Source: Desulfomicrobium apsheronum (GTDB lineage Bacteria > Desulfobacterota > Desulfovibrionia > Desulfovibrionales > Desulfomicrobiaceae). Taken from it: 64,000 bases of DNA. The stretch covers positions 23,253 through 87,252 of the forward strand of contig NZ_FORX01000021.1 in NCBI RefSeq assembly GCF_900114115.1. Direction: 5' to 3'. This document shows, one piece after another, positions 26,273 through 34,190 of the stretch. Every line of letters starts with the position of its first letter. Within the stretch, counting starts at the first letter, position 1. A program made the translations under genes and the position numbers. A model generated the notes under the pieces. It saw nothing but the letters and a program-made list of their open reading frames with translations. It searched no databases and was not told the origin of the DNA.

Positions 26273-27412
26273 ATGCAAATCCAAAAAATAATCAGAGAAT
26301 TTGATCAATTACATATTCATTTGAATAATGAAATATATCATTACAATGATGAATTGGAAGAATGCAGGATTCTTATTGTAGATGATTATGAAATCAATAT
26401 TCTTGTTTTGATCGAGGCGCTTAAATCATACTCAAAAATTTCCGTTTCTCAAGACAGCAAGATAGCATTTGATTCTTTGTCGTACTCATTACCAGACATA
26501 GTACTTCTTGATTTGTTCATGCCTGACATGAATGGTTTTGAAATTTGCAAATATATAAAAAACAATGAGCATACTAGCGATATTCCAATTATTTTCATTA
26601 CATCAGCACACGATCCTTTAAGCCTGAGTAAAGCTTTTGAACTTGGCGCTGTAGATTACATAAAAAAGCCTTTTGATACGATTGAGGTCAATGCTCGGCT
26701 GCGAACACACTTGAAGCTTAAAATTGCTGAGCGTAAATTGAAAGAGCATAATGCAAATCTTGAAATAAAAGTGGTTGAGAGAACAAAAAAACTTGAAGAA
26801 AAAAATATTGAGCTCAATGAAGTAAAGCGGGAGACGATTTTCAGATTATGTCTTGCTGCAGAAATGCGTGATGTAGACACTGGAAATCACATCAACCGCA
26901 TTCAGGCATACACTGAAGTAATCGCTTTGAAATGCGGAATGTCGCGAGAAGAAGCCGAACAATTGAGTTTGGCAAGTTCAATGCACGATCTTGGAAAAAT
27001 AGGCATTCCGGACCACATTCTACTCAAGCCGGGCGAGCTCACTTCTGAAGAATCTGAAATCATGAAGCAACATACCGTGATCGGCGCGAGGGCCTTGGCG
27101 GATGGAAAGTCTGATTTGTTGCGCGTGGCGCACAGGGTGGCCTTGTCGCATCACGAACGTTGGGATGGAAAGGGCTACCCACAGGGCTTGCGCGGTGTGA
27201 ACATACCCATTGAAGCGCGGATTGTCGGACTTGTGGACGTCTTTGACGCCTTGATTTCACGAAGAGCATATAAACATGCATTTACTGTGGATGATGCGAT
27301 CATGATCATCCTCAGCGAGAAAGGAAATCATTTCGATCCCAAGCTTGTAGACATATTTATCGCATCATTGAATGAAATAATGGCTATCAAGGACATGTTT
27401 TCTTATGAATGA
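26273..27412 (+). CDS. response regulator with HD-GYP c-di-GMP phosphodiesterase domain
   Basis: A 379-residue two-domain regulator. An N-terminal extension, receiver domain at about 31-150 with acidic DD at 37-38, phospho-acceptor D80 and the lysine in IKKPFD, a coiled coil at about 150-190, and an HD-GYP domain with MHDLGKIGIPDHIL and HHERWDGKGYPQGL. Such proteins hydrolyse cyclic di-GMP on phosphorylation, to pGpG/GMP. No sensor kinase is nearby. The first half is AT-rich (codons ending in A/T) while the HD-GYP half is more GC-rich. Confidence 0.93.
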   Translation: MQIQKIIREFDQLHIHLNNEIYHYNDELEECRILIVDDYEINILVLIEALKSYSKISVSQDSKIAFDSLSYSLPDIVLLDLFMPDMNGFEICKYIKNNEHTSDIPIIFITSAHDPLSLSKAFELGAVDYIKKPFDTIEVNARLRTHLKLKIAERKLKEHNANLEIKVVERTKKLEEKNIELNEVKRETIFRLCLAAEMRDVDTGNHINRIQAYTEVIALKCGMSREEAEQLSLASSMHDLGKIGIPDHILLKPGELTSEESEIMKQHTVIGARALADGKSDLLRVAHRVALSHHERWDGKGYPQGLRGVNIPIEARIVGLVDVFDALISRRAYKHAFTVDDAIMIILSEKGNHFDPKLVDIFIASLNEIMAIKDMFSYE

Positions 27413-27523
27413 ATTTACTTTTGTTAAGTCATTTTTGTCGAAATCTGCAACATTTCTTGATGGATTGAATTGGGATTTAGTATCAATGCGTACCTCTTGC
27501 GGGAATCAAAGCATTAAAGAGGT

Positions 27524-27644
27524 CACTGCAAAAAGTCGTCATCCCCTTGAAGAAGGGGATCCATTCCTTTTTAACTGTTTGAAAAGAAGGGATTTTCGCC
27601 TTCGCGGGAGTGACACTCGGGTTCTTTTGCGACTTTTTGCAGTG
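27524..27644. repeat. 121-bp inverted-repeat element (MITE-like)
   Basis: Perfect 15-bp terminal inverted repeats at 27524-27538 and 27630-27644 (CACTGCAAAAAGTCG and its complement). The interior contains a second hairpin around GTCATCCCC...GGGGAT and a CGCCTTCGCGGG stretch. No coding capacity. Part of it (27528-27602) recurs at 30051-30122. Confidence 0.75.
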
Positions 27645-27763
27645 TCGTCATTAAAGACGATGGTCGGTGAAGCGTGTGGATCAAAGAAGGCAGTGGGGCT
27701 GTAAATGCACGCCAGGATCGTTCCGGTCACTCCAGAGAAACGACGATGCAAGGGAGAAGTGAA

Positions 27764-29206
27764 ATGAACTCGCAAAAAAATCGGCCGGGGCTTCAGCCTC
27801 AAGTTGGAGGAATCGTTGGCGAGAGCGGCTCGGAAGATCCTGCCGCACCAAAAACAGCATTGACCTCTCGGTCCGAGGCGAAGGGCAAGGCTGGCGCGGC
27901 TTATGGATTTGTGGGGGAGTTGCGTGATCTCGATTCCAAGGATCAGTTCGTGGCCAATAGTCTGCTGATTGCCGCCATACTCTTGTTTGTTGTCGTTGTT
28001 TCGTGGGCCGCGTACGCTCCGCTCGATGAAACGGTAAGGGGTTTTGGCAAAGTCATTCCGTCATCCGATATAAAGCGTGTCCAAAATTTCGAGGGAGGAA
28101 TAGTCAAGGAAATACTGGTCCGTGAAGGGGAGCTGGTCTCAAAGGGACAACTGCTCATCCTGCTGAATCAGATTCAGATGGGATCCAGATTTCGGGAACA
28201 GCACTCGGGCTACCTTGATTCCATTCTCGCCATCGCCCGATTGGAGGCTGAGCTTAATGCGAGGGAGGACATGGATTTTCCCGAAGAGATCCTGAATCAA
28301 AAGCCGCATCTCGTCGAGAATCAGCGTCGGCTTTTGCGTTCGCGAAATGACAGTCGCCGGAGCGCGTTGAGCGTGCTTGAGTGTGAGCGTGAGCAACGCG
28401 TCCAGGAGCTCAAGGAGCTCAGGAGTCGGCTTGATTTTCAGCTGAAAACCCATGCTCTGCTCAAACAGGAAGTGGAGATGATTCGCGGCATGACAGCCAA
28501 AGGCGCGGCTTCGGACATGGATCTCTTGCGGGCGCAGCGCGAATTCTCCGATCTTTCCGGCCAGATTGCCGATACGCGTATAGCAATCCCCAAGGTGCTC
28601 GCGGCTGTCGAGGGGGCTAATCATCGCATCGAGGAGCAGAAGGGCAGACAACGCTCCGCCATACTGGATGAACTCACCGCGATTCGCACGCAAATGGAAG
28701 GCGTGAGAGAGACCTTGCCCGCGCTGGAAGACAAAATGGACCGCACGAGTGTCAGGTCTCCGGTGGACGGCACGGTCAAGCGGGTTTTTGTGAGCACGAT
28801 CGGCGAAGCAGTCGGTGCCGGCAAGGAGATGCTTGAAATCGTGCCGAGAGAAGATTCTCTGTTGATAGAGGCAAAAGTTTCGCCGCGAGATATCGCGTTT
28901 CTTTATTCCGGTCAGGCCGCCGATGTAAAAATCACGGCGTACGATTTTTCGATCTTCGGCAGCATGCCGGGCATCGTGGAGCATATAAGCGCCGATGCCA
29001 TCACGGACGAGCAGCAAAAACAGAGTTATTACCTCATCAAGGTAAGAACGCATAAAGCATCCTTGAAAGGACGTGCTGGCGAAGAACTCCCGATCATACC
29101 AGGTATGGTTGCGGAGGTGGACGTACTCACCGGAAAGAAGACCGTGTTGGAATATATTCTGAAACCTATCCTCAAAACTGCACAAAGCTCGTTACTGGAG
29201 AGGTGA
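27764..29206 (+). CDS. HlyD-family type I secretion adaptor, orphan
   Basis: A 480-residue membrane fusion protein of the HlyD/LapC/PrsE kind. Cytoplasmic N-terminus of about 60 residues, one membrane segment (about 75-95), then lipoyl half-motifs (VQNFEGGIVKEILVREGELV and SPVDGTVKRVFV) on either side of a long coiled coil (about 160-310). It would bridge an inner-membrane ABC exporter and TolC, but neither the ABC protein nor a substrate is encoded nearby. Start 27764 has GGGAG upstream. It is followed by a NarL-type regulator. Confidence 0.93.
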   Translation: MNSQKNRPGLQPQVGGIVGESGSEDPAAPKTALTSRSEAKGKAGAAYGFVGELRDLDSKDQFVANSLLIAAILLFVVVVSWAAYAPLDETVRGFGKVIPSSDIKRVQNFEGGIVKEILVREGELVSKGQLLILLNQIQMGSRFREQHSGYLDSILAIARLEAELNAREDMDFPEEILNQKPHLVENQRRLLRSRNDSRRSALSVLECEREQRVQELKELRSRLDFQLKTHALLKQEVEMIRGMTAKGAASDMDLLRAQREFSDLSGQIADTRIAIPKVLAAVEGANHRIEEQKGRQRSAILDELTAIRTQMEGVRETLPALEDKMDRTSVRSPVDGTVKRVFVSTIGEAVGAGKEMLEIVPREDSLLIEAKVSPRDIAFLYSGQAADVKITAYDFSIFGSMPGIVEHISADAITDEQQKQSYYLIKVRTHKASLKGRAGEELPIIPGMVAEVDVLTGKKTVLEYILKPILKTAQSSLLER

Positions 29207-29234
29207 TGGGACGTACTTATTACGGAGAAAGGGC

Positions 29235-29915
29235 ATGAAAAAAACGATTCTCTTGGTTGAAGACGACCTCCTGTTGCGCAAGGGATTGAAAACCATGATT
29301 GAGATGCGGGGCGGATTCAGTATCGAAGCGGATACGGGCAGTGGAAAGGAGGCGCTGAGGCTTTTTGGAATGGTCCACCCGGATATTGTTTTGCTCGACC
29401 TGCGACTTCCCGACATCCCCGGCACGGAGGTACTGCGGCAGTTGAAACAGGCGGCGCCGAAGGTTCCGGTTATCTTGCTGACCATTTGCGAAGAGAACGA
29501 ACTGCTTTTTCAAGCTCTTGCCCTTGGCGCCAACGCCTATGTGCTCAAGGGGGCAGGGCCGGAAGAATTGTTCTTGGGGATTCATTATTCTCTTAAAAAT
29601 GAGGTGTTTATAAGCCCAAAATTGGCCAAGATAATTGTCGATGATTATCTCTTGGTCAACCAACATCGCAAATCCCTTCCTCCTCTGCACAATCTTACGG
29701 CACGGGAAAAGCAGATAGTGAGGCTTATTATTGACGGTAAAAAGAGCAAGGAGATTGCCGATATTCTTTTCATCAGCATCAAGACCGTGAATAAACACAG
29801 ATCAAATATTCTCGTGAAACTCGGAATTCACAATCTTTCCGAGCTTCGCCAAAGAAAACTTTATGTATTGGATACTATAATTGATGAGAGTCAGAAGAAA
29901 AAATTAAAAAACTAA
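29235..29915 (+). CDS. NarL/LuxR-type response regulator
   Basis: A 226-residue transcription regulator. Receiver domain at 1-120 with ED at 9-10, phospho-acceptor D55 (IVLLDLRLPD) and conserved Thr/Lys (ILLTI, LKGAG). A C-terminal LuxR helix-turn-helix (LTAREKQIVRLIIDGKKSKE through IKTVNKHRSNI, about 153-200). The partner kinase is not in the window. It lies 28 bases after hlyD and probably in the same transcript, so it may control or be controlled with the export adaptor. GAGAAAGG precedes the ATG. Confidence 0.93.
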   Translation: MKKTILLVEDDLLLRKGLKTMIEMRGGFSIEADTGSGKEALRLFGMVHPDIVLLDLRLPDIPGTEVLRQLKQAAPKVPVILLTICEENELLFQALALGANAYVLKGAGPEELFLGIHYSLKNEVFISPKLAKIIVDDYLLVNQHRKSLPPLHNLTAREKQIVRLIIDGKKSKEIADILFISIKTVNKHRSNILVKLGIHNLSELRQRKLYVLDTIIDESQKKKLKN

Positions 29916-30050
29916 CGCAGAAGAAAGTATGAAAAAATTTTTTATTCGCATAAAAGATTGTTTGTTCATGAAAATTTCAAAATTCCTCGTTTCATATTTT
30001 TAATAGTGAGCGTGGGATTTTTTATTTGCATCGCAAGATTTTTCATTATC

Positions 30051-30122
30051 GCAAAAAAGTCGTCATCCCCTTGGAGAAGGGGATGACGACTTTTTAACTA
30101 TTTGAAAAGAATGGATTTCGCG
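30051..30122. repeat. second copy of the 27.5-kb repeat
   Basis: Aligns with 27528-27602 over about 72 bases with a few differences and the same order (GCAAAAA, GTCGTCATCCCCTTG, then TTTTTAACT.TTTGAAAAGAA). Together the two copies flank the hlyD plus response regulator segment in direct orientation. Confidence 0.75.
30054..30095. terminator. bidirectional terminator, 19-bp stem
   Basis: Arms 30054-30072 and 30077-30095 are perfect inverse complements with a GGAG loop. Each arm ends in a run of five A or T, so it would terminate both the regulator transcript (plus) and the convergent aminotransferase transcript (minus). It is embedded in the repeat copy at 30051-30122. Confidence 0.85.
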
Positions 30123-30262
30123 CCATTGTTCTACATGGCCCGCCTACCCATGCTGGGCATACGTTCGAGGGGATGGCTCTCAGGTTTTTTCGCTACTTTT
30201 TTGCAGCACGGTCTTGGTATGCCTTTTGTCGGGTCGTGTTTTTTGTGTCGGATTCAGGGCGG

Positions 30263-31459
30263 CTATGCTTCCGCGTAGGCTTTCAAGGCGAGCAGGCCCT
30301 TGCGAATTTCGTCCGCGCCTATGCCCGAATAGGCAAGGCGTACGAAGCGCTGTTTCTCCCCGGGCAGAGGGCGGCCGAAGTGCAGGCGCGTGCAGAGCGA
30401 GACGCCCGTTCTGACCAGGACGTCCTCGGCGAAGGCCGCATAGTCGGCGCCGAAGCCCTTGCGCGCCATGAGTTCCGTGACTTCGGGAAAGAGGTAGAAG
30501 GTCGCTTCGGGCCTGGGACAACTCACGCCGGGCATGGAGTTCAGCAAATCGACGGCAATGTCGCGCCGCTCCTTGAGGGTTTCAAGGATGGCTCTGGGAC
30601 CGGACTGGTCGCCGGTCAGGCCTTCGAGGGCGCCGTGCTGGATGAAGTGGTTGGAGCAAGACTCGTCGTTGACGTTGAGCTTGGCGATGATGTCGATGAC
30701 CGCCTTGGGCCCGATGGCGGCACCCAGGCGCCAGCCTGTCATGGCGAACTTCTTGGAGAAGGTGTAGAGGATGATGCTGCGTGCCTGCATGCCTGGAATG
30801 GCGGCCAGCGAGGAGCTTTTTCCGCCGTAGCGGATGTCGAAATAGGCCTCGTCCAGAAGGACTGACAGGTTGTGGCGCATGGCCAGATAGGCCAGTCGTT
30901 CGCGCTCCTGCGGCGTGCATTCGGCCCCGAGCGGGTTTTGCAGGTCGTTGATGATGATGGCCTTGGTTCGCGGCGTGACGAGGCTCTCCAGGTAATCGAG
31001 GTCGATATGGAAACCCGCGTCGTCACGTACGTAGCGGTAGGGCACCGCAACCCCTCCGTGGTATTCGATCTGGGACTCGTAGATGGGGTAGCCCGGGTTG
31101 GGGTAGAGGACCTCCTCGCCAGGATTCATGCAGGCCATGATGAATTTGCCGATGACGGGCTTGCCGCCGGGCTGGATGGCCACATTCTCCATGGAGTAGT
31201 CCACTCCCCTGGCCGCGCTCACATCCCCGGCCAGGGCGTCGCGCAGTTCCGGGATGCCGGGGCTCGGGCAATAGCCGGTCTTCCCGGCGCGCATGGCCCC
31301 GCAGGCGGCGTCCATGACGTTTTGGGGCGTCGGGATGTTCATGTCGCCCAGATGGAAGGGAAAGACCTCGTGGCCGGCGGCCTTGTGGGCGGCGGCGCGG
31401 GCGGCCACGGCAAAGGCCGTCTCGGTGCCGAGTCGTGCGATTCTGTCTGCGATGCGCAT
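30263..31459 (-). CDS. class I/II PLP aminotransferase
   Basis: A 398-residue fold-type I PLP enzyme of the aspartate aminotransferase superfamily. NPGYPIYES and INDLQNPLGAECT are the substrate and cofactor loops, DEAYFDIRY holds the cofactor Asp/Tyr, and the PLP lysine is in LYTFSKKFAMTGWRLG near residue 236. Related enzymes act on aspartate, alanine or LL-diaminopimelate; I cannot choose. ATG 31459 (MRIADRIARLGTETAF) is selected, with GAGG upstream. A 49-bp copy of its 5' end lies at 42476-42524, and a sugar-isomerase remnant precedes it. Confidence 0.92.
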   Translation of the reverse strand: MRIADRIARLGTETAFAVAARAAAHKAAGHEVFPFHLGDMNIPTPQNVMDAACGAMRAGKTGYCPSPGIPELRDALAGDVSAARGVDYSMENVAIQPGGKPVIGKFIMACMNPGEEVLYPNPGYPIYESQIEYHGGVAVPYRYVRDDAGFHIDLDYLESLVTPRTKAIIINDLQNPLGAECTPQERERLAYLAMRHNLSVLLDEAYFDIRYGGKSSSLAAIPGMQARSIILYTFSKKFAMTGWRLGAAIGPKAVIDIIAKLNVNDESCSNHFIQHGALEGLTGDQSGPRAILETLKERRDIAVDLLNSMPGVSCPRPEATFYLFPEVTELMARKGFGADYAAFAEDVLVRTGVSLCTRLHFGRPLPGEKQRFVRLAYSGIGADEIRKGLLALKAYAEA

Positions 31460-31467
31460 GGATGACC

Positions 31468-31740
31468 TCACTTGAGTTTGAAAATTGCTGATTCGATGAA
31501 ACGCCAGGCAACCGGATAGTCCTCGGCGTGCATGAGCCGGGTGATCTCGTCTTCGATGCTGTCCAGCATGGTTCACACGGCATTGCTCAGGCGCGCATTG
31601 GCCTTGAAGGTGCGCCTGATGTCCCCGTGAGCAGGCGAAGTGTCCGATGTCAGATAATCGTTGTACCCGTATCGTCGGAGGTAATGGAGGAGCTTCACGT
31701 ATTCAAGGTATTGTTTGGTGTCGCAGAAGCAATCCAAGTT
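31468..31740 (-). pseudogene. C-terminal remnant of a sugar isomerase-like gene
   Basis: Translating the minus strand from about 31740 gives one frame: NLDCFCDTKQYLEYVKLLHY, then LRRYGYNDYLTSDTSPAHGD, then an in-frame TGA where Trp is expected (NARLSNAV-stop-TMLDSI), then MHAEDYPVAWRFIESAIFKLK and a final TGA. The pattern resembles the C-terminal part of a TIM-barrel sugar (phosphate) isomerase of the xylose-isomerase type. The 5' part is missing. Family identity is from memory; the broken reading frame is directly visible. Confidence 0.65.
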
Positions 31741-31941
31741 CCCCCTGCCATTTTTATAATATTGGCAAAATCGCTGTCTTCTTCAATAAAAAGCGCATAT
31801 TATTCTTTTAAAAATAAGTATTTACCCTGATTGTGGGTCGAGGATTTTCTCTGCACTGTCACGACGCAAACACGGGATGGAATCGTCTTTCCCGTCATGT
31901 CTATCAGGCCACACTGTGCGTCCGTGCGCGCAGGATTGGTG

Positions 31942-32559
31942 ATGAGTCCTGTCATGACCGTCTATGCGTTGAAATCCAAGTTTCAGAATATGCTCCGCCC
32001 CGCCTGCCGATTTCTGGCGGATAATGGTGTTACGGCAAATCAGGTCACTGTCTCGGCCACGATCTTGTCTGCTGCGGCGGGCAGTCTTGTCTGGCTTTCC
32101 GCCGGGGCAAGATGGACCCTTGCGGTCTTGCCGTGCGCTTTGTTCGTGCGGATGGCTTTCAATGCGCTGGATGGGATGCTGGCGCGGGAGCACGGAATGC
32201 GGTCCGATGTGGGCGCCATGCTGAACGAATTGGGCGACGTGGTCTCCGACGCGGCGCTGTATCTGCCCCTGACTGTGGTGCCGGGATGCTCCGCGCCGTT
32301 GGTCGTGATGGCTGTGGTGCTGGGGACGCTCAGCGAGATGGTCGGGATTCTCGGTGTCCAGTTTGGGGGCGGTCGGCGATATGACGGCCCCATGGGCAAG
32401 AGTGATCGTGCCGCGGCCTTTGGCCTGCTCTCGCTGGCCTTTGCGAGCGGGGCGCCGCGAGAGACCTGGCCTCATGCTGTTATGATCGGGATTGTCATGC
32501 TGCTGGTCGTCACGATTTTCCGGAGGGCCGGGAAGGCTTTGCAGGGAGGAGCGGCATGA
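31942..32559 (+). CDS. ynbA: CDP-alcohol phosphatidyltransferase, YnbA-like
   Basis: A 205-residue membrane enzyme with about five hydrophobic segments that would join a CDP-diacylglycerol to an alcohol. The motif reads NALDGMLAREHGMRSDVGAM and then LNELGD. Compared with D-x2-DG-x2-AR-x8-G-x3-D-x3-D, the first and third aspartates are Asn while DG, AR, G and the last D remain. ATG 31942 has an AGGA site; M at 31954 is an alternative. It is the first gene of a seven-gene lipid block and overlaps the CdsA-like gene by 4 bases, in the order seen in E. coli ynbAB. Confidence 0.82.
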   Translation: MSPVMTVYALKSKFQNMLRPACRFLADNGVTANQVTVSATILSAAAGSLVWLSAGARWTLAVLPCALFVRMAFNALDGMLAREHGMRSDVGAMLNELGDVVSDAALYLPLTVVPGCSAPLVVMAVVLGTLSEMVGILGVQFGGGRRYDGPMGKSDRAAAFGLLSLAFASGAPRETWPHAVMIGIVMLLVVTIFRRAGKALQGGAA

Positions 32560-33503
32560 TCGCGCTTCACGCGTTGCCGCCTTCCAGACTCTTCATGATC
32601 TCCACACTTGCCGTCCTGGCCGTGGTCACCCTTGGTGTGGCCCTGAAGGAGGTACATCGCTCCGGCCAAGACAGGCAACGCAGCGAAGTGCTGGTGCGCA
32701 CGAGAACATGGTGGCTCATCGTGCTTCCGCTGTTCGGAACCCTGTCCGCCTCACGGGGTGCCGCGATCAGCTTTTTCTGCATCGTGTTCTATCTGGCATT
32801 CAAAGAGTACCTCACGTTCATTCCTACCAGAAGGGCCGACCACAGAGTCCTGTTCTGGGCTTACCTCGCCATACCGATCCAGTATTATTTTGCCTATATC
32901 TCTTGGTACGGGATGTTTATAATCTTCATTCCGGTCTACTGCTTCCTGCTGCTCCCCGTCAGGATGTTGCTACGCGGGGATACGCAAGGGTTTCTCAAGG
33001 CCGTGGGAACGCTGCATTGGGGCCTCATGACCACGGTGTTCAGTCTGAGCCATGCGGCCTTTCTGCTTACCCTTCGCGGCGAGGATGTGGAGGGCGACTA
33101 CGGAGTCAGTCTGGTTCTGCTCCTCGTCATTCTGACGGAAGCCAATGATATCGCTCAGTTCTGCTGGGGCAAGGGGTTTGGTCACGCCAAGGTGGTGCCT
33201 TCGGTCAGTCCGAACAAAACATGGGCGGGTCTGGCCGGCGGAGTGGCCACCACGGCCCTGCTGGCGGGCCTGGTCGGACCATATCTCACCCCAATGACCG
33301 TATCGCAGGCGCTGCTGGCGGGGGTGCTGATCGGCATTTCCGGTTTTTTCGGGGACATCTGCGTCTCGGCGATCAAGCGCGACATCGGCATAAAAGACAC
33401 GGGGAACATGTTGCCCGGTCATGGCGGCATTCTGGACCGGGTGGACAGCCTGACGTTCACGGCCCCGGTCTTCTTCCATTTCATCTACTACACGTATCAC
33501 TGA
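32556..33503 (+). CDS. ynbB: phosphatidate cytidylyltransferase (CdsA-like), YnbB-like
   Basis: A 315-residue integral membrane enzyme making CDP-diacylglycerol from CTP and phosphatidic acid. The CdsA signature is complete near the C-terminus (about 271-298), SAIKRDIGIKDTGNMLPGHG and then GILDR, with the catalytic Asp and Lys. About eight hydrophobic segments. Its start overlaps the previous stop (ATGA), so the CDP-lipid made here is probably used by the adjacent transferase. It is likely a second, dedicated CDP-DAG synthase in addition to a housekeeping one outside the window. Confidence 0.92.
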   Translation: MIALHALPPSRLFMISTLAVLAVVTLGVALKEVHRSGQDRQRSEVLVRTRTWWLIVLPLFGTLSASRGAAISFFCIVFYLAFKEYLTFIPTRRADHRVLFWAYLAIPIQYYFAYISWYGMFIIFIPVYCFLLLPVRMLLRGDTQGFLKAVGTLHWGLMTTVFSLSHAAFLLTLRGEDVEGDYGVSLVLLLVILTEANDIAQFCWGKGFGHAKVVPSVSPNKTWAGLAGGVATTALLAGLVGPYLTPMTVSQALLAGVLIGISGFFGDICVSAIKRDIGIKDTGNMLPGHGGILDRVDSLTFTAPVFFHFIYYTYH

Positions 33504-33506
33504 GAC

Positions 33507-34148
33507 ATGAAAGGCATTCTCAGATTGCTTTGGTTCACCCTGTTCGCCAGGCCCCTGATTTTTTTGATCATGGGGGTGAACGTCAGAAACCGCCAGGGCC
33601 TCGGCACAACTTCTCCGTCCATCGTGGTCGCAAATCACAACAGCCACCTCGACGCTCTGGTCCTCATGTCGATGTTCCCCCTGTCCAGTCTGAGAAAAGT
33701 GCGTCCGGTGGCCGCGCAGGACTATTTCCTGAGAAACAGGTGGCTGGCTTGGTTCGCCCTGAACGTCATCGGCATCATTCCCTTCATGCGCTTGGCCGAG
33801 GGGCGCAGGGATGATCCCCTTGCCGCCTGCTCAGCGGCGCTGACAGGCGGGGAGACTCTTATTTTCTTTCCCGAGGGCAGCAGGGGGGAGCCGGAGCGCA
33901 TGGGCGAATTCAGGACCGGGATTGCGCACCTGGCCAGACGGCACCCGAATACACCTGTAATCCCCGTCTTTCTGCAGGGGATCGGTAAATCACTGCCCAG
34001 GGGCGAATGGGTTCTGGTTCCTGTCATTTGTGACGTTGTCGTCGGAGCCGCGTTGCATTGGGACGGGTGTCGCAAGAGTTTCATGAAACGTCTCGCGGAC
34101 AGCTTCGAAAGGTTGGCGTCGACAGTGAGCCGCCATGGTGTCGACTGA
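33507..34148 (+). CDS. PlsC-type 1-acylglycerol-3-phosphate acyltransferase
   Basis: A 213-residue acyltransferase with the catalytic H-x4-D motif (NHNSHLD, H44 and D49) and the glycerol-phosphate binding FPEGSRGEPERMGEF near residue 120. One N-terminal hydrophobic segment. It would acylate lysophosphatidic acid or a lysophospholipid. It starts 3 bases after the cytidylyltransferase stop. This gene is not part of E. coli ynbABCD and is an insertion between the B- and C-type genes here. Confidence 0.92.
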   Translation: MKGILRLLWFTLFARPLIFLIMGVNVRNRQGLGTTSPSIVVANHNSHLDALVLMSMFPLSSLRKVRPVAAQDYFLRNRWLAWFALNVIGIIPFMRLAEGRRDDPLAACSAALTGGETLIFFPEGSRGEPERMGEFRTGIAHLARRHPNTPVIPVFLQGIGKSLPRGEWVLVPVICDVVVGAALHWDGCRKSFMKRLADSFERLASTVSRHGVD

Positions 34149-34190
34149 GGCCTGGCCGGTAGCGGGCACAACAGATTCGGGAGGAGCATT

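Noticed and set aside
31528..31830. Plus-strand 100-codon frame before the lipid operon
   Set aside because: The minus strand of the same stretch holds the isomerase remnant; the plus frame has no ribosome site or family.
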